Source: Mucilaginibacter agri (GTDB taxonomy: Bacteria; Bacteroidota; Bacteroidia; Sphingobacteriales; Sphingobacteriaceae). Taken from it: 64,000 nucleotides of DNA. Below the pieces are notes generated by a model, which ran no database searches, was not told the DNA's origin, and saw nothing but the letters and a program-made list of their open reading frames with translations. The stretch spans positions 372,001-436,000 of the forward strand of contig NZ_WWEO01000044.1 in NCBI RefSeq assembly GCF_009928685.1. Direction: 5' to 3'. The position numbers and the translations under genes were made by a program. Every line of letters starts with the position of its first letter. Position 1 is the first letter of the stretch. Below, piece after piece: positions 27,334 to 34,541 of this stretch.

Positions 27334-28014
27334 TTAAATTTCTATAGTACTACCAATCTCGGGCAGGTACAGCGTCATCCCAGCCTCGCGAAATGCCTCT
27401 AAAGCCTCTTGGTGGTTGATCTTTATGAAGCCGAACGTATCATAATGTACCCCCACAACTTTGTTAACACCCGTAAAGCGGGCAGCTTCGATAGCATCCT
27501 CTACTCCCATGGTAAGGCCGTCACCGATAGGTAAAACGGCAAATTCCAGTTTAGCCCATTTAGGTATCAGTTGCATATCGAGAGTTAAGCCGGTGTCTCC
27601 GGCGTAATAGAAATTGCCGTCGGCGGTTTTAAATACATAACCACACGCTACGCCAGCGTAGCTACCATCGGGCAAACTGCTGGAGTGTATGGCTGTAACA
27701 GACTTCACTGTACCAAAGTCGAAGCTGAATTTGCCACCCGGATTTATAGGGTGCGTATTTTTGATACCGTTTTTGTTGAACCAATCAAAAAGTTCGTAAT
27801 TACCCAATACCATAGCATTTGTGTTACCGGCAATACGTTCTACATCGGTAATGTGATCATAGTGCCCATGGGATACAAAAATATAGTCGGCTTTCACCGC
27901 GTCGACATCAACGGAGCTTGCCAGCTCATTGGGCGAAATAAACGGATCGAACAAAAGATGTTTACCTCCGGCAAATACGGAGAAGCAAGAATGTCCATAA
28001 TAAGTTAATTTCAT
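27334..28014 (-). CDS. UPF0173 metal-dependent hydrolase (metallo-beta-lactamase fold)
   Basis: 226 residues. The metal motif is SHGHYDHITD (about 48-57), with MKLTYYGHSCF at the N-terminus, YAGDTGLTLDM in the middle and GVHYDTFGF near the C-terminus, the order seen in the UPF0173/YtkL family. It is cytoplasmic. The physiological substrate of this family is not established. Probably monocistronic; 67 bp separate it from the next gene. Confidence 0.9.
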   Translation of the reverse strand: MKLTYYGHSCFSVFAGGKHLLFDPFISPNELASSVDVDAVKADYIFVSHGHYDHITDVERIAGNTNAMVLGNYELFDWFNKNGIKNTHPINPGGKFSFDFGTVKSVTAIHSSSLPDGSYAGVACGYVFKTADGNFYYAGDTGLTLDMQLIPKWAKLEFAVLPIGDGLTMGVEDAIEAARFTGVNKVVGVHYDTFGFIKINHQEALEAFREAGMTLYLPEIGSTIEI

Positions 28015-28277
28015 ACTCTTAACTATTTTGTTGTAAATAAATACGGCAAAGCGGGAGGACGAGCGAACGTCTTATCTCGCCTTAACTCATGGTGAATAAA
28101 CTCCACCAACCTCATGCCACCACAATATCTATTTGATTATTAGGTAATTACAAGAAAAAGGAAAGAGAATTTATCAATGTTCGCGACGATATTTGGCGAA
28201 TGATCGAAATACCGTATCCTACGAATAAACGGTGCGTTACGATATTTCAGGCTTTTTCCAAAAAGACCACAAAACCC

Positions 28278-28312
28278 AAAAAGCCTCCTAACTCATCGTT
28301 AAAAGGCTTTTC
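28278..28312 (-). terminator. Terminator after the tRNA remnant
   Basis: AAAAGCC (28279-28285) pairs with GGCTTTT (28305-28311). On the minus strand the stem leads into TTTTTGGGTTTT. It lies directly after the tRNA 3'-half remnant, mirroring the terminator after the intact tRNA. Confidence 0.55.
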
Positions 28313-28317
28313 TTCTG

Positions 28318-28362
28318 TGATCACATTAGGATTCGAACCTGAGACCTTCCCGATTGAAATCG
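28318..28362 (-). pseudogene. tRNA 3'-half remnant
   Basis: On the minus strand the sequence has an anticodon-stem-like hairpin CCCGA-TTTCAAT-CGGGA, then AGGTCTCAGGTTCGAATCCT and a TGTGATCA acceptor-like end. The variable loop and T-arm match those of the intact tRNA-Arg 60 bp upstream almost base for base. No 5' acceptor strand GATCACA or normal D-arm precedes it, so it cannot fold as a complete tRNA. Interpreted as a degenerate partial tRNA copy. Confidence 0.5.
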
Positions 28363-28385
28363 GGATGCACAATCTGTGTCTAATG

Positions 28386-28413
28386 AAAAAAGCCACCATT
28401 ATGGTAGCTTTTT
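28386..28413 (-). terminator. Terminator after tRNA-Arg
   Basis: Near-perfect inverted repeat AAAAAGCTACCAT/ATGGTGGCTTTTT with one G-T pair, read on the minus strand and ending in T residues, 4 bp after the mature tRNA 3' end. Confidence 0.75.
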
Positions 28414-28416
28414 AAG

Positions 28417-28490
28417 TGATTCCATCAGGATTCGAACCTGAGACCTACTGCTTAGAAGGCAGTTGCTCTATCCAGCTGAGCTATGGAACC
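28417..28490 (-). tRNA. tRNA-Arg (anticodon TCT)
   Basis: A 74-nt cloverleaf on the minus strand. Acceptor GGTTCCA pairs with TGGAATC (one G-T). D-arm AGCTCAGCTGGATAGAGCA, anticodon stem ACTGC/GCAGT with loop CTTCTAA (anticodon TCT), T-arm TCAGG-TTCGAAT-CCTGA, discriminator A. CCA is not encoded. It reads AGA codons. A hairpin terminator follows at once. Confidence 0.96.
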
Positions 28491-28939
28491 ATGCAAATAT
28501 TTTTGCGAGTGCAAATATGAGAAAATTATGCCTTTAAACCAAGTACTAAAATTACATTTCAATCCTTCCAGGATTTAATGCAGGTATAAACTCAACATTA
28601 TAGTTTATTACAAAGTTATTCTTCAGTACAGAAAATCAAAAACAAACGATATTTATTCAGCTGTAGTCAGAATTAGGTTCAACCGTAAAATGACTAAGCT
28701 AACCACAGCTGCAAGAATTAGTCAAACCAACGGAACAAAAGCACATACCGGTTTTAAAAACGCATCCTAATCACCAATTATGAAATAAGACAATTGCCGA
28801 ATTTCATTACTGATCAAGATCTGAATACTCGCGTTCATCGCACATTAATTCACTAACTGTTAATCAATTAAAGGGCTAAATTTTAGGCTAATTATACAAT
28901 TTTAACTATTATTGTTTATCATCCAAAACTAATGAAACC
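28491..28939. other. Intergenic region, 449 bp
   Basis: AT-rich with no credible ORF. A weak inverted repeat CAGCTGT/ACAGCTG (28658-28711) is the only structure seen. The promoter of the tRNA should lie just right of 28490, but no TAnnTTTG element is clear on the minus strand. Confidence 0.4.
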
Positions 28940-29323
28940 ATGAGGCGCAAAGTCATATCCATTATCGTTATCATTCTTATACTCACTATTTCCGGTATTG
29001 TTTATTATCGCTACTATTTTGTATTTGGCGATGGTACAAAGGCTGGCAGCATGAACTATTTTGTGCACAAAGGCTACATATTTAAAACCTACGAAGGGCG
29101 GCTGATACAATCGGGTATTAAGGTTGCGGCTACAAATACTATTCAGTCAAACGAGTTTGTATTTTCTGTGACGGACGAGAAAGTTGCACAAAAACTCAAT
29201 AGTAACGCGGGTGCGTTTTTAGAGTTACATTATAAAGAATATCTGCACACATTACCTTGGCGCGGTGTTAGCGTATTTGTTGTCGACAGTGTTATTAGCG
29301 CAGTACCCGCTACTGCTAAATAA
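28940..29323 (+). CDS. Membrane-anchored small protein, function unknown
   Basis: 127 residues. One N-terminal membrane helix (about 5-27) is followed by a soluble domain with FGDGTKAGSMNYFVHKGYIF and TYEGRLIQSG, an arrangement I associate with a conserved hypothetical family of Bacteroidota. No catalytic motif is visible. It would face the periplasm. It stands alone between the tRNA and a convergent 51-residue gene. Confidence 0.75.
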   Translation: MRRKVISIIVIILILTISGIVYYRYYFVFGDGTKAGSMNYFVHKGYIFKTYEGRLIQSGIKVAATNTIQSNEFVFSVTDEKVAQKLNSNAGAFLELHYKEYLHTLPWRGVSVFVVDSVISAVPATAK

Positions 29324-29383
29324 AGATATATTTACCTAATTTATAGACACTTACCATAAATACAGGGAGCAATTACAATTTTA

Positions 29384-29539
29384 CTATTGTCTTCTTTTGT
29401 CTTTTCGGGTATATAAGCTATCGAGCCCAACGCCAATGGCAACACCAATAGCTATACCTAAGCCTACACTACGCATGGCGATACCTAATGCAACCCCAAT
29501 TGCTAAACCCACTCCTAACGAACCGTTTCTTTTGTTCAT
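29384..29539 (-). CDS. 51-residue glycine-zipper peptide
   Basis: An open frame from ATG 29539 to TAG 29384. Residues 7-39 form a long small-residue helix with G-x3-G/A spacing (GVGLAIGVALGIAM and GLGIAIGVAIGVGL), flanked by MNKR at the start and the basic end RKDKRRQ. This is the pattern of membrane glycine-zipper peptides. The regular composition over the whole frame and the clean charge flanks argue for a real gene. No partner or regulator is evident. Function unknown; a structural membrane peptide or a toxin-like peptide are both possible. Confidence 0.6.
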   Translation of the reverse strand: MNKRNGSLGVGLAIGVALGIAMRSVGLGIAIGVAIGVGLDSLYTRKDKRRQ

Positions 29540-29865
29540 AACACCTTAAAGATAATAAGTTATGGCAAATAAGCGCATTGTTGGTCTCAAATGAGGTGTA
29601 AATTGAGTAAGCTTCAATTATTTTTGATGTTGTGCCAAAAATTGTTGCATATGCACATAAAACTTTTACGAGCAATAAATTAATTATATATTACATTAAA
29701 AATCTGATAGTTCCGAATAAAACTATCAGAAACAGCAAAGGGCATTAATTAGCAATGTTGCTTTTTGTTAATGAAATGTTAAGGCTTTTACGTAAAAAAA
29801 GTACAAAGTGTTTTTTTTACAATTAGTAAATCATACTTTTAACCGATTTTTAAACAAAGTACATC
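29540..29865. other. Intergenic region with a perfect hairpin
   Basis: A 326-bp AT-rich leader region of the kinase gene at 29866. It holds a perfect 10-bp inverted repeat TCTGATAGTT/AACTATCAGA (29703-29712 and 29721-29730, 8-nt loop) without a T run. No gene is seen. A -7-like TACTTTTA lies near 29835. Confidence 0.45.
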
Positions 29866-30726
29866 ATGATAATCATCGCTGACGGCGGCTCAACAAAAAC
29901 AAACTGGTGTTTGGTTACAGAAGACGGTAAAAAAGTTTACTTTAATACTGAAGGTTATAATCCTTATTTTGCAAGTACTGAGTACATCATTAAATCTCTG
30001 AATGAGAGTCTACCTACTGATCTTGAAAAAGACAAGATTACTGAGGTTGACTACTACGGAGCAGGTTGCTCGGTCCCTGAAAAGAACAAGATTGTTGAGG
30101 ATGCCATGAAAGCGGTATTCACTAAAGCAACTATTAACATTGGCCACGATTTATTGGCTGCTGCAAGAGCCTTGCTGGGTAACAATGAAGGCTTTGCTGC
30201 TATCTTAGGTACCGGTACCAATAGCTGTATCTATGACGGCAAAAAAATCGCTCATAACATTGATTCCGGAGCCTACATTTTAGGCGACGAGGGCAGCGGT
30301 TGCTACATAGGCAAGAAACTACTTATCGATTACTTAAGAGGCTATATGCCGGAGCCTGTGCGCAACTTGTTCTGGGAAACTTACAAGCTTACTCCAGACG
30401 AAGTTAACGACCGTGTTTACTCACAGCCATTAGCTAACCGTTTCTGCGCAAGCTTCAGCAAGTTCGTTTATGATAACAATGTACACATCGAGTACTCTCG
30501 AAATCTGGTACGCACTTCATTCGAAGACTTTTTCCGTAATCTGGTAGTACACTATCCAGACTACCAGAAATATACTTTTAACTGTATCGGTTCGGTAGGT
30601 TATAATTTCAGAAATGTGTTAGAAGAAGTTGTTACCGAACATGGTATGGTAGTGGGTAACATTATCCGCTCTCCTATAGATAGCCTGGTTAAATACCACC
30701 TGGAGCTTTCTCCAAGTCAGTTATAA
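29866..30726 (+). CDS. BadF/BadG-family ATPase, N-acetylglucosamine kinase-like
   Basis: 286 residues of the ASKHA kinase fold. Phosphate-1 loop DGGSTKTNW is at 6-14, GHDLLAAARAL carries the catalytic Asp, and phosphate-2 GTGTNSCIYDGK and adenosine GSVGYNF motifs follow, with the GDEGSGCYIGKKL segment typical of NAGK-like kinases. It probably phosphorylates an amino sugar or hexose with ATP in the cytoplasm. A diverged paralog is encoded between pfkA and gapA (32635-33483). It is followed by a bidirectional terminator. Confidence 0.85.
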   Translation: MIIIADGGSTKTNWCLVTEDGKKVYFNTEGYNPYFASTEYIIKSLNESLPTDLEKDKITEVDYYGAGCSVPEKNKIVEDAMKAVFTKATINIGHDLLAAARALLGNNEGFAAILGTGTNSCIYDGKKIAHNIDSGAYILGDEGSGCYIGKKLLIDYLRGYMPEPVRNLFWETYKLTPDEVNDRVYSQPLANRFCASFSKFVYDNNVHIEYSRNLVRTSFEDFFRNLVVHYPDYQKYTFNCIGSVGYNFRNVLEEVVTEHGMVVGNIIRSPIDSLVKYHLELSPSQL

Positions 30727-30747
30727 TATTCAGATCATATAGATCAT

Positions 30748-30782
30748 AAAAAAGGCGTTAATTATAAATTAACGCCTTTTTT
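30748..30782. terminator. Bidirectional terminator
   Basis: A perfect 16-bp stem AAAAAAGGCGTTAATT/AATTAACGCCTTTTTT with a 3-nt loop between two convergent genes. It serves both strands. Confidence 0.9.
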
Positions 30783-30809
30783 GCTATTACAAACTTTTTA
30801 TAGCAAGTG

Positions 30810-31505
30810 TTAAACTTCCACAGTAAGCTCGCTTTGGAATATTTTGGTGTATTTACGTTTATCAAACTTGTAAAGTTTAGCTGCGCGATACGACACGCCC
30901 TTTTGCTTCTCGTCAAGTTCTTTCAAAAAGCCATAGCTCAGCATTTTTTTCCGGAAGTTTCGTTTATCCAATTTCTTACTTAGTATAGCTTCGTAAAGCA
31001 TTTGGAGTTGAGTAAGGGTAAATTTCTCTGGCAATAACTCGAATGCAATCGGCTGATAGCTTAGTCTTCTTCTTATTTTGTTAAAGCCGGTTTTGAAAAT
31101 TTCGCTGTGATCAAACGCCAGTTTAGGCAACTCGCTAACCGGATGCCAAAATGCTTTTTTGGCGTATTGCGTTACTGGTCTTAGTTCTTTTTGACCGTTA
31201 ATACGGATCAACGCATAATAAGCAACAGTGATAACCCGGCCTTGTGGGTGGCGGTTTACTTCGCCAAAAGTATGAAATTGCTCCATGTGCAGGTCGCGCA
31301 AACCGGTTAACTCGTACAAAATGCGTTCGGCTGCTGTATCAATACTCTCGTTTTGTTCTACAATGTAGCCGGGTAATGCAAGCCAATCCTTAAATGGCTC
31401 TTCATTACGTTCTATTAATAAAATCTTCAATTCGCCTGCTTCGAAGCCGAAGATTACGCAGTCGATAGAGAAGACGGAATCAAATTCAGGTAGCTTTACT
31501 TCCAA
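30810..31505 (-). CDS. NrtR-like Nudix-fold transcriptional regulator
   Basis: 231 residues. An N-terminal Nudix-like domain (about 10-150) is joined to a C-terminal winged-helix part (about 155-225, with LTQLQMLYEAILSKKLDKRN). The Nudix box is degenerate: it reads GYIVEQNESIDTAAERILYE and continues LTG, where an active enzyme would have R-E-x2-E-E-x-G. Hydrolase activity is therefore unlikely, as in NrtR and the Bacteroidota sugar regulators that use the Nudix domain as a ligand sensor. It is divergent from pfkA, which makes the pfkA-kinase-gapA unit its most likely target. Confidence 0.8.
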   Translation of the reverse strand: MEVKLPEFDSVFSIDCVIFGFEAGELKILLIERNEEPFKDWLALPGYIVEQNESIDTAAERILYELTGLRDLHMEQFHTFGEVNRHPQGRVITVAYYALIRINGQKELRPVTQYAKKAFWHPVSELPKLAFDHSEIFKTGFNKIRRRLSYQPIAFELLPEKFTLTQLQMLYEAILSKKLDKRNFRKKMLSYGFLKELDEKQKGVSYRAAKLYKFDKRKYTKIFQSELTVEV

Positions 31506-31582
31506 AACTATTTAGGTTTTAAGTGAGGATTTAAATATAGTTGTAATTTTGAAATGGAAAAAAATAAATAAAAATTACATCG

Positions 31583-31597
31583 TGTTAAATATACACA
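31583..31597. promoter_or_regulatory. Candidate operator between nrtR-like gene and pfkA
   Basis: GTGTTAAATATACAC, a short dyad with 4-bp GTGT/ACAC arms around a 7-nt AT-rich centre. It lies 37 bp before the pfkA ATG and 78 bp before the regulator ATG. A TAATTTTG promoter-like element is at 31544-31551. Weak evidence. Confidence 0.25.
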
Positions 31598-31633
31598 TTA
31601 TCTTAGGGCGAATTTTCCGGGGTACCTGAAAAC

Positions 31634-32620
31634 ATGAGTAAAATAAAAAAAATTGCTGTTCTGACCTCTGGTGGCGATGCCCCAGGTATGAATCCCTGTA
31701 TCAGAGCGGTTGTACGTACTGCCATTTACCACAAACTCGACGTAGTTGGGGTAAGACAAGGCTATCAGGGTTTGATTGACGACAACATGTATGACATGAC
31801 GACACGGTCGGTGAGTAATATTCTCGACCTTGGCGGAACCATCTTAAAAACAGCACGTTGCCTTCCTTTCCGTACCGAAGAAGGTATGGAAATTGCTTAT
31901 CAGAATCTGAAAGCAAGAGGAATTGATGCGCTTGTTGTTATAGGTGGCGACGGTACGTTTACTGGTGCATTGCGTTTCTCAAAAAAATATCCGGACATTG
32001 CCGTAATGGGTGTACCTGGTACAATTGATAACGACCTTTGTGGTACTGACTACACCCTAGGTTTTGATACGGCTACCAATACTGTTATCGAAGCACTTGA
32101 TAAAATACGCGATACTGCCGATGCGCACGACCGTTTATTCTTTATCGAGGTAATGGGCCGCGATTCTGGCTGTATAGCCTTGCGTGCAGGTATATCTTGC
32201 GGTGCAGAAGCCATATTGCTGCCCGAAAAAGAAACGGCTATCAGCGAGTTAATTGAAGGCTTAAAAGCAGGCGAGCATAACAAAAAATCATCCAGTATAG
32301 TTATTGTTGCCGAAGGTGATAAACATGGTGGCGCCTACGATGTTGCGCAGATGGTTAAACAAGAGGTTAAAAACTACGATGTTAAGGTAACCATTTTGGG
32401 TCACTTACAACGTGGTGGCAGCCCAAGTGCTTTCGACCGTATATTGGGTAGCCGACTTGGTTATGCATGCGTAATCGGACTACTTAATGGCGATACGCAA
32501 AAAATGGCAGGCCTTAAAGGTAATTCTGTCATGCTTACATCGCTGGAAGAGGCATTAATGGTGCATGAATACAAATTGGAAGAAGATTTGATGCAGATGG
32601 TAGAGATATTATCAATCTGA
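31634..32620 (+). CDS. pfkA: ATP-dependent 6-phosphofructokinase
   Basis: 328 residues, a normal bacterial PfkA length. SGGDAPGMN (12-20) forms the ATP loop, VIGGDGTFTGA the second glycine loop, and PGTIDNDLCGTD the catalytic segment with the base Asp. EVMGRDSGCIA and GHLQRGGSPSAFD bind fructose 6-phosphate. It performs the committed step of glycolysis. It leads a tight plus-strand unit with a kinase-like gene (14-bp gap) and gapA (6-bp gap). Confidence 0.97.
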   Translation: MSKIKKIAVLTSGGDAPGMNPCIRAVVRTAIYHKLDVVGVRQGYQGLIDDNMYDMTTRSVSNILDLGGTILKTARCLPFRTEEGMEIAYQNLKARGIDALVVIGGDGTFTGALRFSKKYPDIAVMGVPGTIDNDLCGTDYTLGFDTATNTVIEALDKIRDTADAHDRLFFIEVMGRDSGCIALRAGISCGAEAILLPEKETAISELIEGLKAGEHNKKSSSIVIVAEGDKHGGAYDVAQMVKQEVKNYDVKVTILGHLQRGGSPSAFDRILGSRLGYACVIGLLNGDTQKMAGLKGNSVMLTSLEEALMVHEYKLEEDLMQMVEILSI

Positions 32621-32634
32621 GGTAAGAGCCAATA

Positions 32635-33483
32635 ATGATAGCAGTAGTATATAGCGGATCACATATAGCCGACTGGCGCTTGTCAAATAAGGGTAAAACT
32701 ATAGCCTCTTTTAAAACAAGCAGTATAAACCCGCAGTTTAACGATGAGAAGCATATACTGCAATTGCTTAATAAGAACATCAATTTAATACACCACGCAG
32801 AAGAAGTAAAGCGTGTTTACTTTTTTAGTGCCGGAGCCTTCACCAACGAATTAAAAGATTTAATTCGCAAATCAATGTCGGCTTTTTTTAAGTTTGCAAA
32901 AATATCGGTTGAGCATGATATGCTGGCAGCGGCAATTGCCTGCTGTAAAAACACTTCCGGTATTGTTTGCATTTGTGGTAGTGGCTCAAACGCAGCCTGG
33001 TACGACGGTAAAAAAGTAAAACCCAACAACTATGGTTTGGGGTATATTTTAGCCGATGAAGGCTCGGCCAACTGGCTCGGAAGGCAATTGATTAAGGCTT
33101 TTATGAACGAAACACTGCCTGAAAATTTGAAAAAGAAATTTGAGCATCGGTATGATGCCGACCGTAAAACGATGCTTGAAAAAGTTTACCGTTTGCGTCA
33201 GCCTGCCCTATTCCTGAGTTCGTTTACCGATTTCTATACCGAGAACCATACCGACCCATACATCAAAAATAAGATTAAACAGGGCTTTGAATTACTTGTT
33301 GACACCTACTTGTTGCCTTTAAAAAACGAATACCCCGATGCACCTGTGCATATTACGGGATCTATAGCAGCAATCTTTCAGCACGAACTATTAGAAATTA
33401 CCACTGCTGCAGGCATAGAGGTAAGCAGTATTATCAGAGAACCCATCAACAATTTACTAACATACTATTCAAATAAAAATTAA
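32635..33483 (+). CDS. NAGK/BadF-fold kinase paralog with altered phosphate loop
   Basis: 282 residues, homologous along its whole length to the gene at 29866. It keeps the catalytic segment EHDMLAAAIA, the phosphate-2 motif GSGSNAAWYDGKK, ADEGSANWLGRQL and ITGSIA. The first phosphate loop, DGGSTKT in the paralog, reads YSGSHIAD here, losing the conserved Asp and Thr. It may have weak or changed activity, or act as a sugar-sensing partner. It is embedded between pfkA and gapA, so it is expressed with glycolysis. This placement is the oddest feature of the region. Confidence 0.8.
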   Translation: MIAVVYSGSHIADWRLSNKGKTIASFKTSSINPQFNDEKHILQLLNKNINLIHHAEEVKRVYFFSAGAFTNELKDLIRKSMSAFFKFAKISVEHDMLAAAIACCKNTSGIVCICGSGSNAAWYDGKKVKPNNYGLGYILADEGSANWLGRQLIKAFMNETLPENLKKKFEHRYDADRKTMLEKVYRLRQPALFLSSFTDFYTENHTDPYIKNKIKQGFELLVDTYLLPLKNEYPDAPVHITGSIAAIFQHELLEITTAAGIEVSSIIREPINNLLTYYSNKN

Positions 33484-33489
33484 AAAATC

Positions 33490-34485
33490 ATGAAAATAGG
33501 AATCAACGGCTTTGGCCGTATCGGCCGTTTAGCATTCAGAGTTGCAATTGAAAGACCTGATATTGAAGTAGTAGGTATTAACGACCTTATTGAGCCAGAT
33601 TATATGGCTTATATGTTAAAATACGATTCAACTCACGGTAAATTCACTGGCACTGTTGAAGTTGAAGGTGGCCACTTGGTTGTTAATGGCAAAACTATCC
33701 GCGTAACTGCAGAAAAAGACCCTGCAAACCTTAAATGGGGTGATGTAGGTGCTGAGGTTGTTATTGAGTCAACCGGCTTATTCTTAACTCAGGAAACTGC
33801 TCAAAAACACATCGATGCTGGTGCTAAAAAAGTAGTTATGTCTGCTCCGGCAAAAGATGATACTCCTACTTTCGTAATGGGTGTTAACCACAAATCTTTG
33901 AAAGCTGAGCAAACCATCGTTTCTAATGCTTCATGTACTACTAACTGTTTAGCGCCTATCGCTAAAGTATTAAACGATAAATTTGGTATCGAAGAAGGTT
34001 TAATGAGCACAATCCACGCTGTTACTGCAACTCAGAAAACAGTTGATGGCCCGTCTGCAAAAGACTGGAGAGGTGGCCGTGGTGCTTACCAAAATATCAT
34101 CCCTTCATCAACAGGTGCTGCTAAAGCTGTAGGTTTAGTTTTACCTGAATTAAAAGGTAAATTAACTGGTATGAGTTTCCGCGTTCCGGTTGCAGACGTA
34201 TCTGTAGTTGACTTAACTGTACGTTTAAAAACTCCAGCTACTTACGAGCAAGTTAAAGCTGCTATGAAAGAAGCATCTGAAGGCGAAATGAAAGGCGTTC
34301 TTGGTTACACTGAAGATGAAGTTGTATCTGAAGACTTTAAAGGTGATGCTCGTACATCAATCTTTGATGCTAAAGCAGGTATTGCTTTGAATGATAACTT
34401 TGTTAAAGTTGTATCTTGGTACGATAACGAGTGGGGTTATTCAAACAAAATCATCGACTTAGTTCAAGAGATCGGTAAACTGTAA
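33490..34485 (+). CDS. gapA: Glyceraldehyde-3-phosphate dehydrogenase, type I
   Basis: 331 residues. The NAD loop is INGFGRIGR (4-13). The active-site Cys149 is within SNASCTTNC. The phosphate sites include RVPVADVSVVDL, and the end reads WYDNEWGYSNK. It oxidises glyceraldehyde 3-phosphate with NAD. Codon choice is strikingly restricted (repeated GTT/GCT/GGT/AAA) compared with neighbours, as expected for very high expression. Last gene of the pfkA unit, followed by a terminator. Confidence 0.97.
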   Translation: MKIGINGFGRIGRLAFRVAIERPDIEVVGINDLIEPDYMAYMLKYDSTHGKFTGTVEVEGGHLVVNGKTIRVTAEKDPANLKWGDVGAEVVIESTGLFLTQETAQKHIDAGAKKVVMSAPAKDDTPTFVMGVNHKSLKAEQTIVSNASCTTNCLAPIAKVLNDKFGIEEGLMSTIHAVTATQKTVDGPSAKDWRGGRGAYQNIIPSSTGAAKAVGLVLPELKGKLTGMSFRVPVADVSVVDLTVRLKTPATYEQVKAAMKEASEGEMKGVLGYTEDEVVSEDFKGDARTSIFDAKAGIALNDNFVKVVSWYDNEWGYSNKIIDLVQEIGKL

Positions 34486-34505
34486 TTAGTTTCTGCTACA
34501 TATTC

Positions 34506-34536
34506 AAAAGCCGTTTCGAATATCGAAGCGGCTTTT
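34506..34536. terminator. Terminator between gapA and the MutS-like gene
   Basis: A 14-bp stem AAAAGCCGTTTCGA/TCGAAGCGGCTTTT with one G-T pair. It lies between convergent genes and can serve both. Confidence 0.85.
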
Positions 34537-34541
34537 GTGTT

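Noticed and set aside
28200..28415. 71-codon plus-strand frame over the tRNA region
   Set aside because: Runs through two terminators and the tRNA remnant on the opposite strand.
29469..29675. 68-codon minus-strand frame overlapping the glycine-zipper gene
   Set aside because: Different frame with no family features; the 51-residue frame has far stronger protein-like structure.
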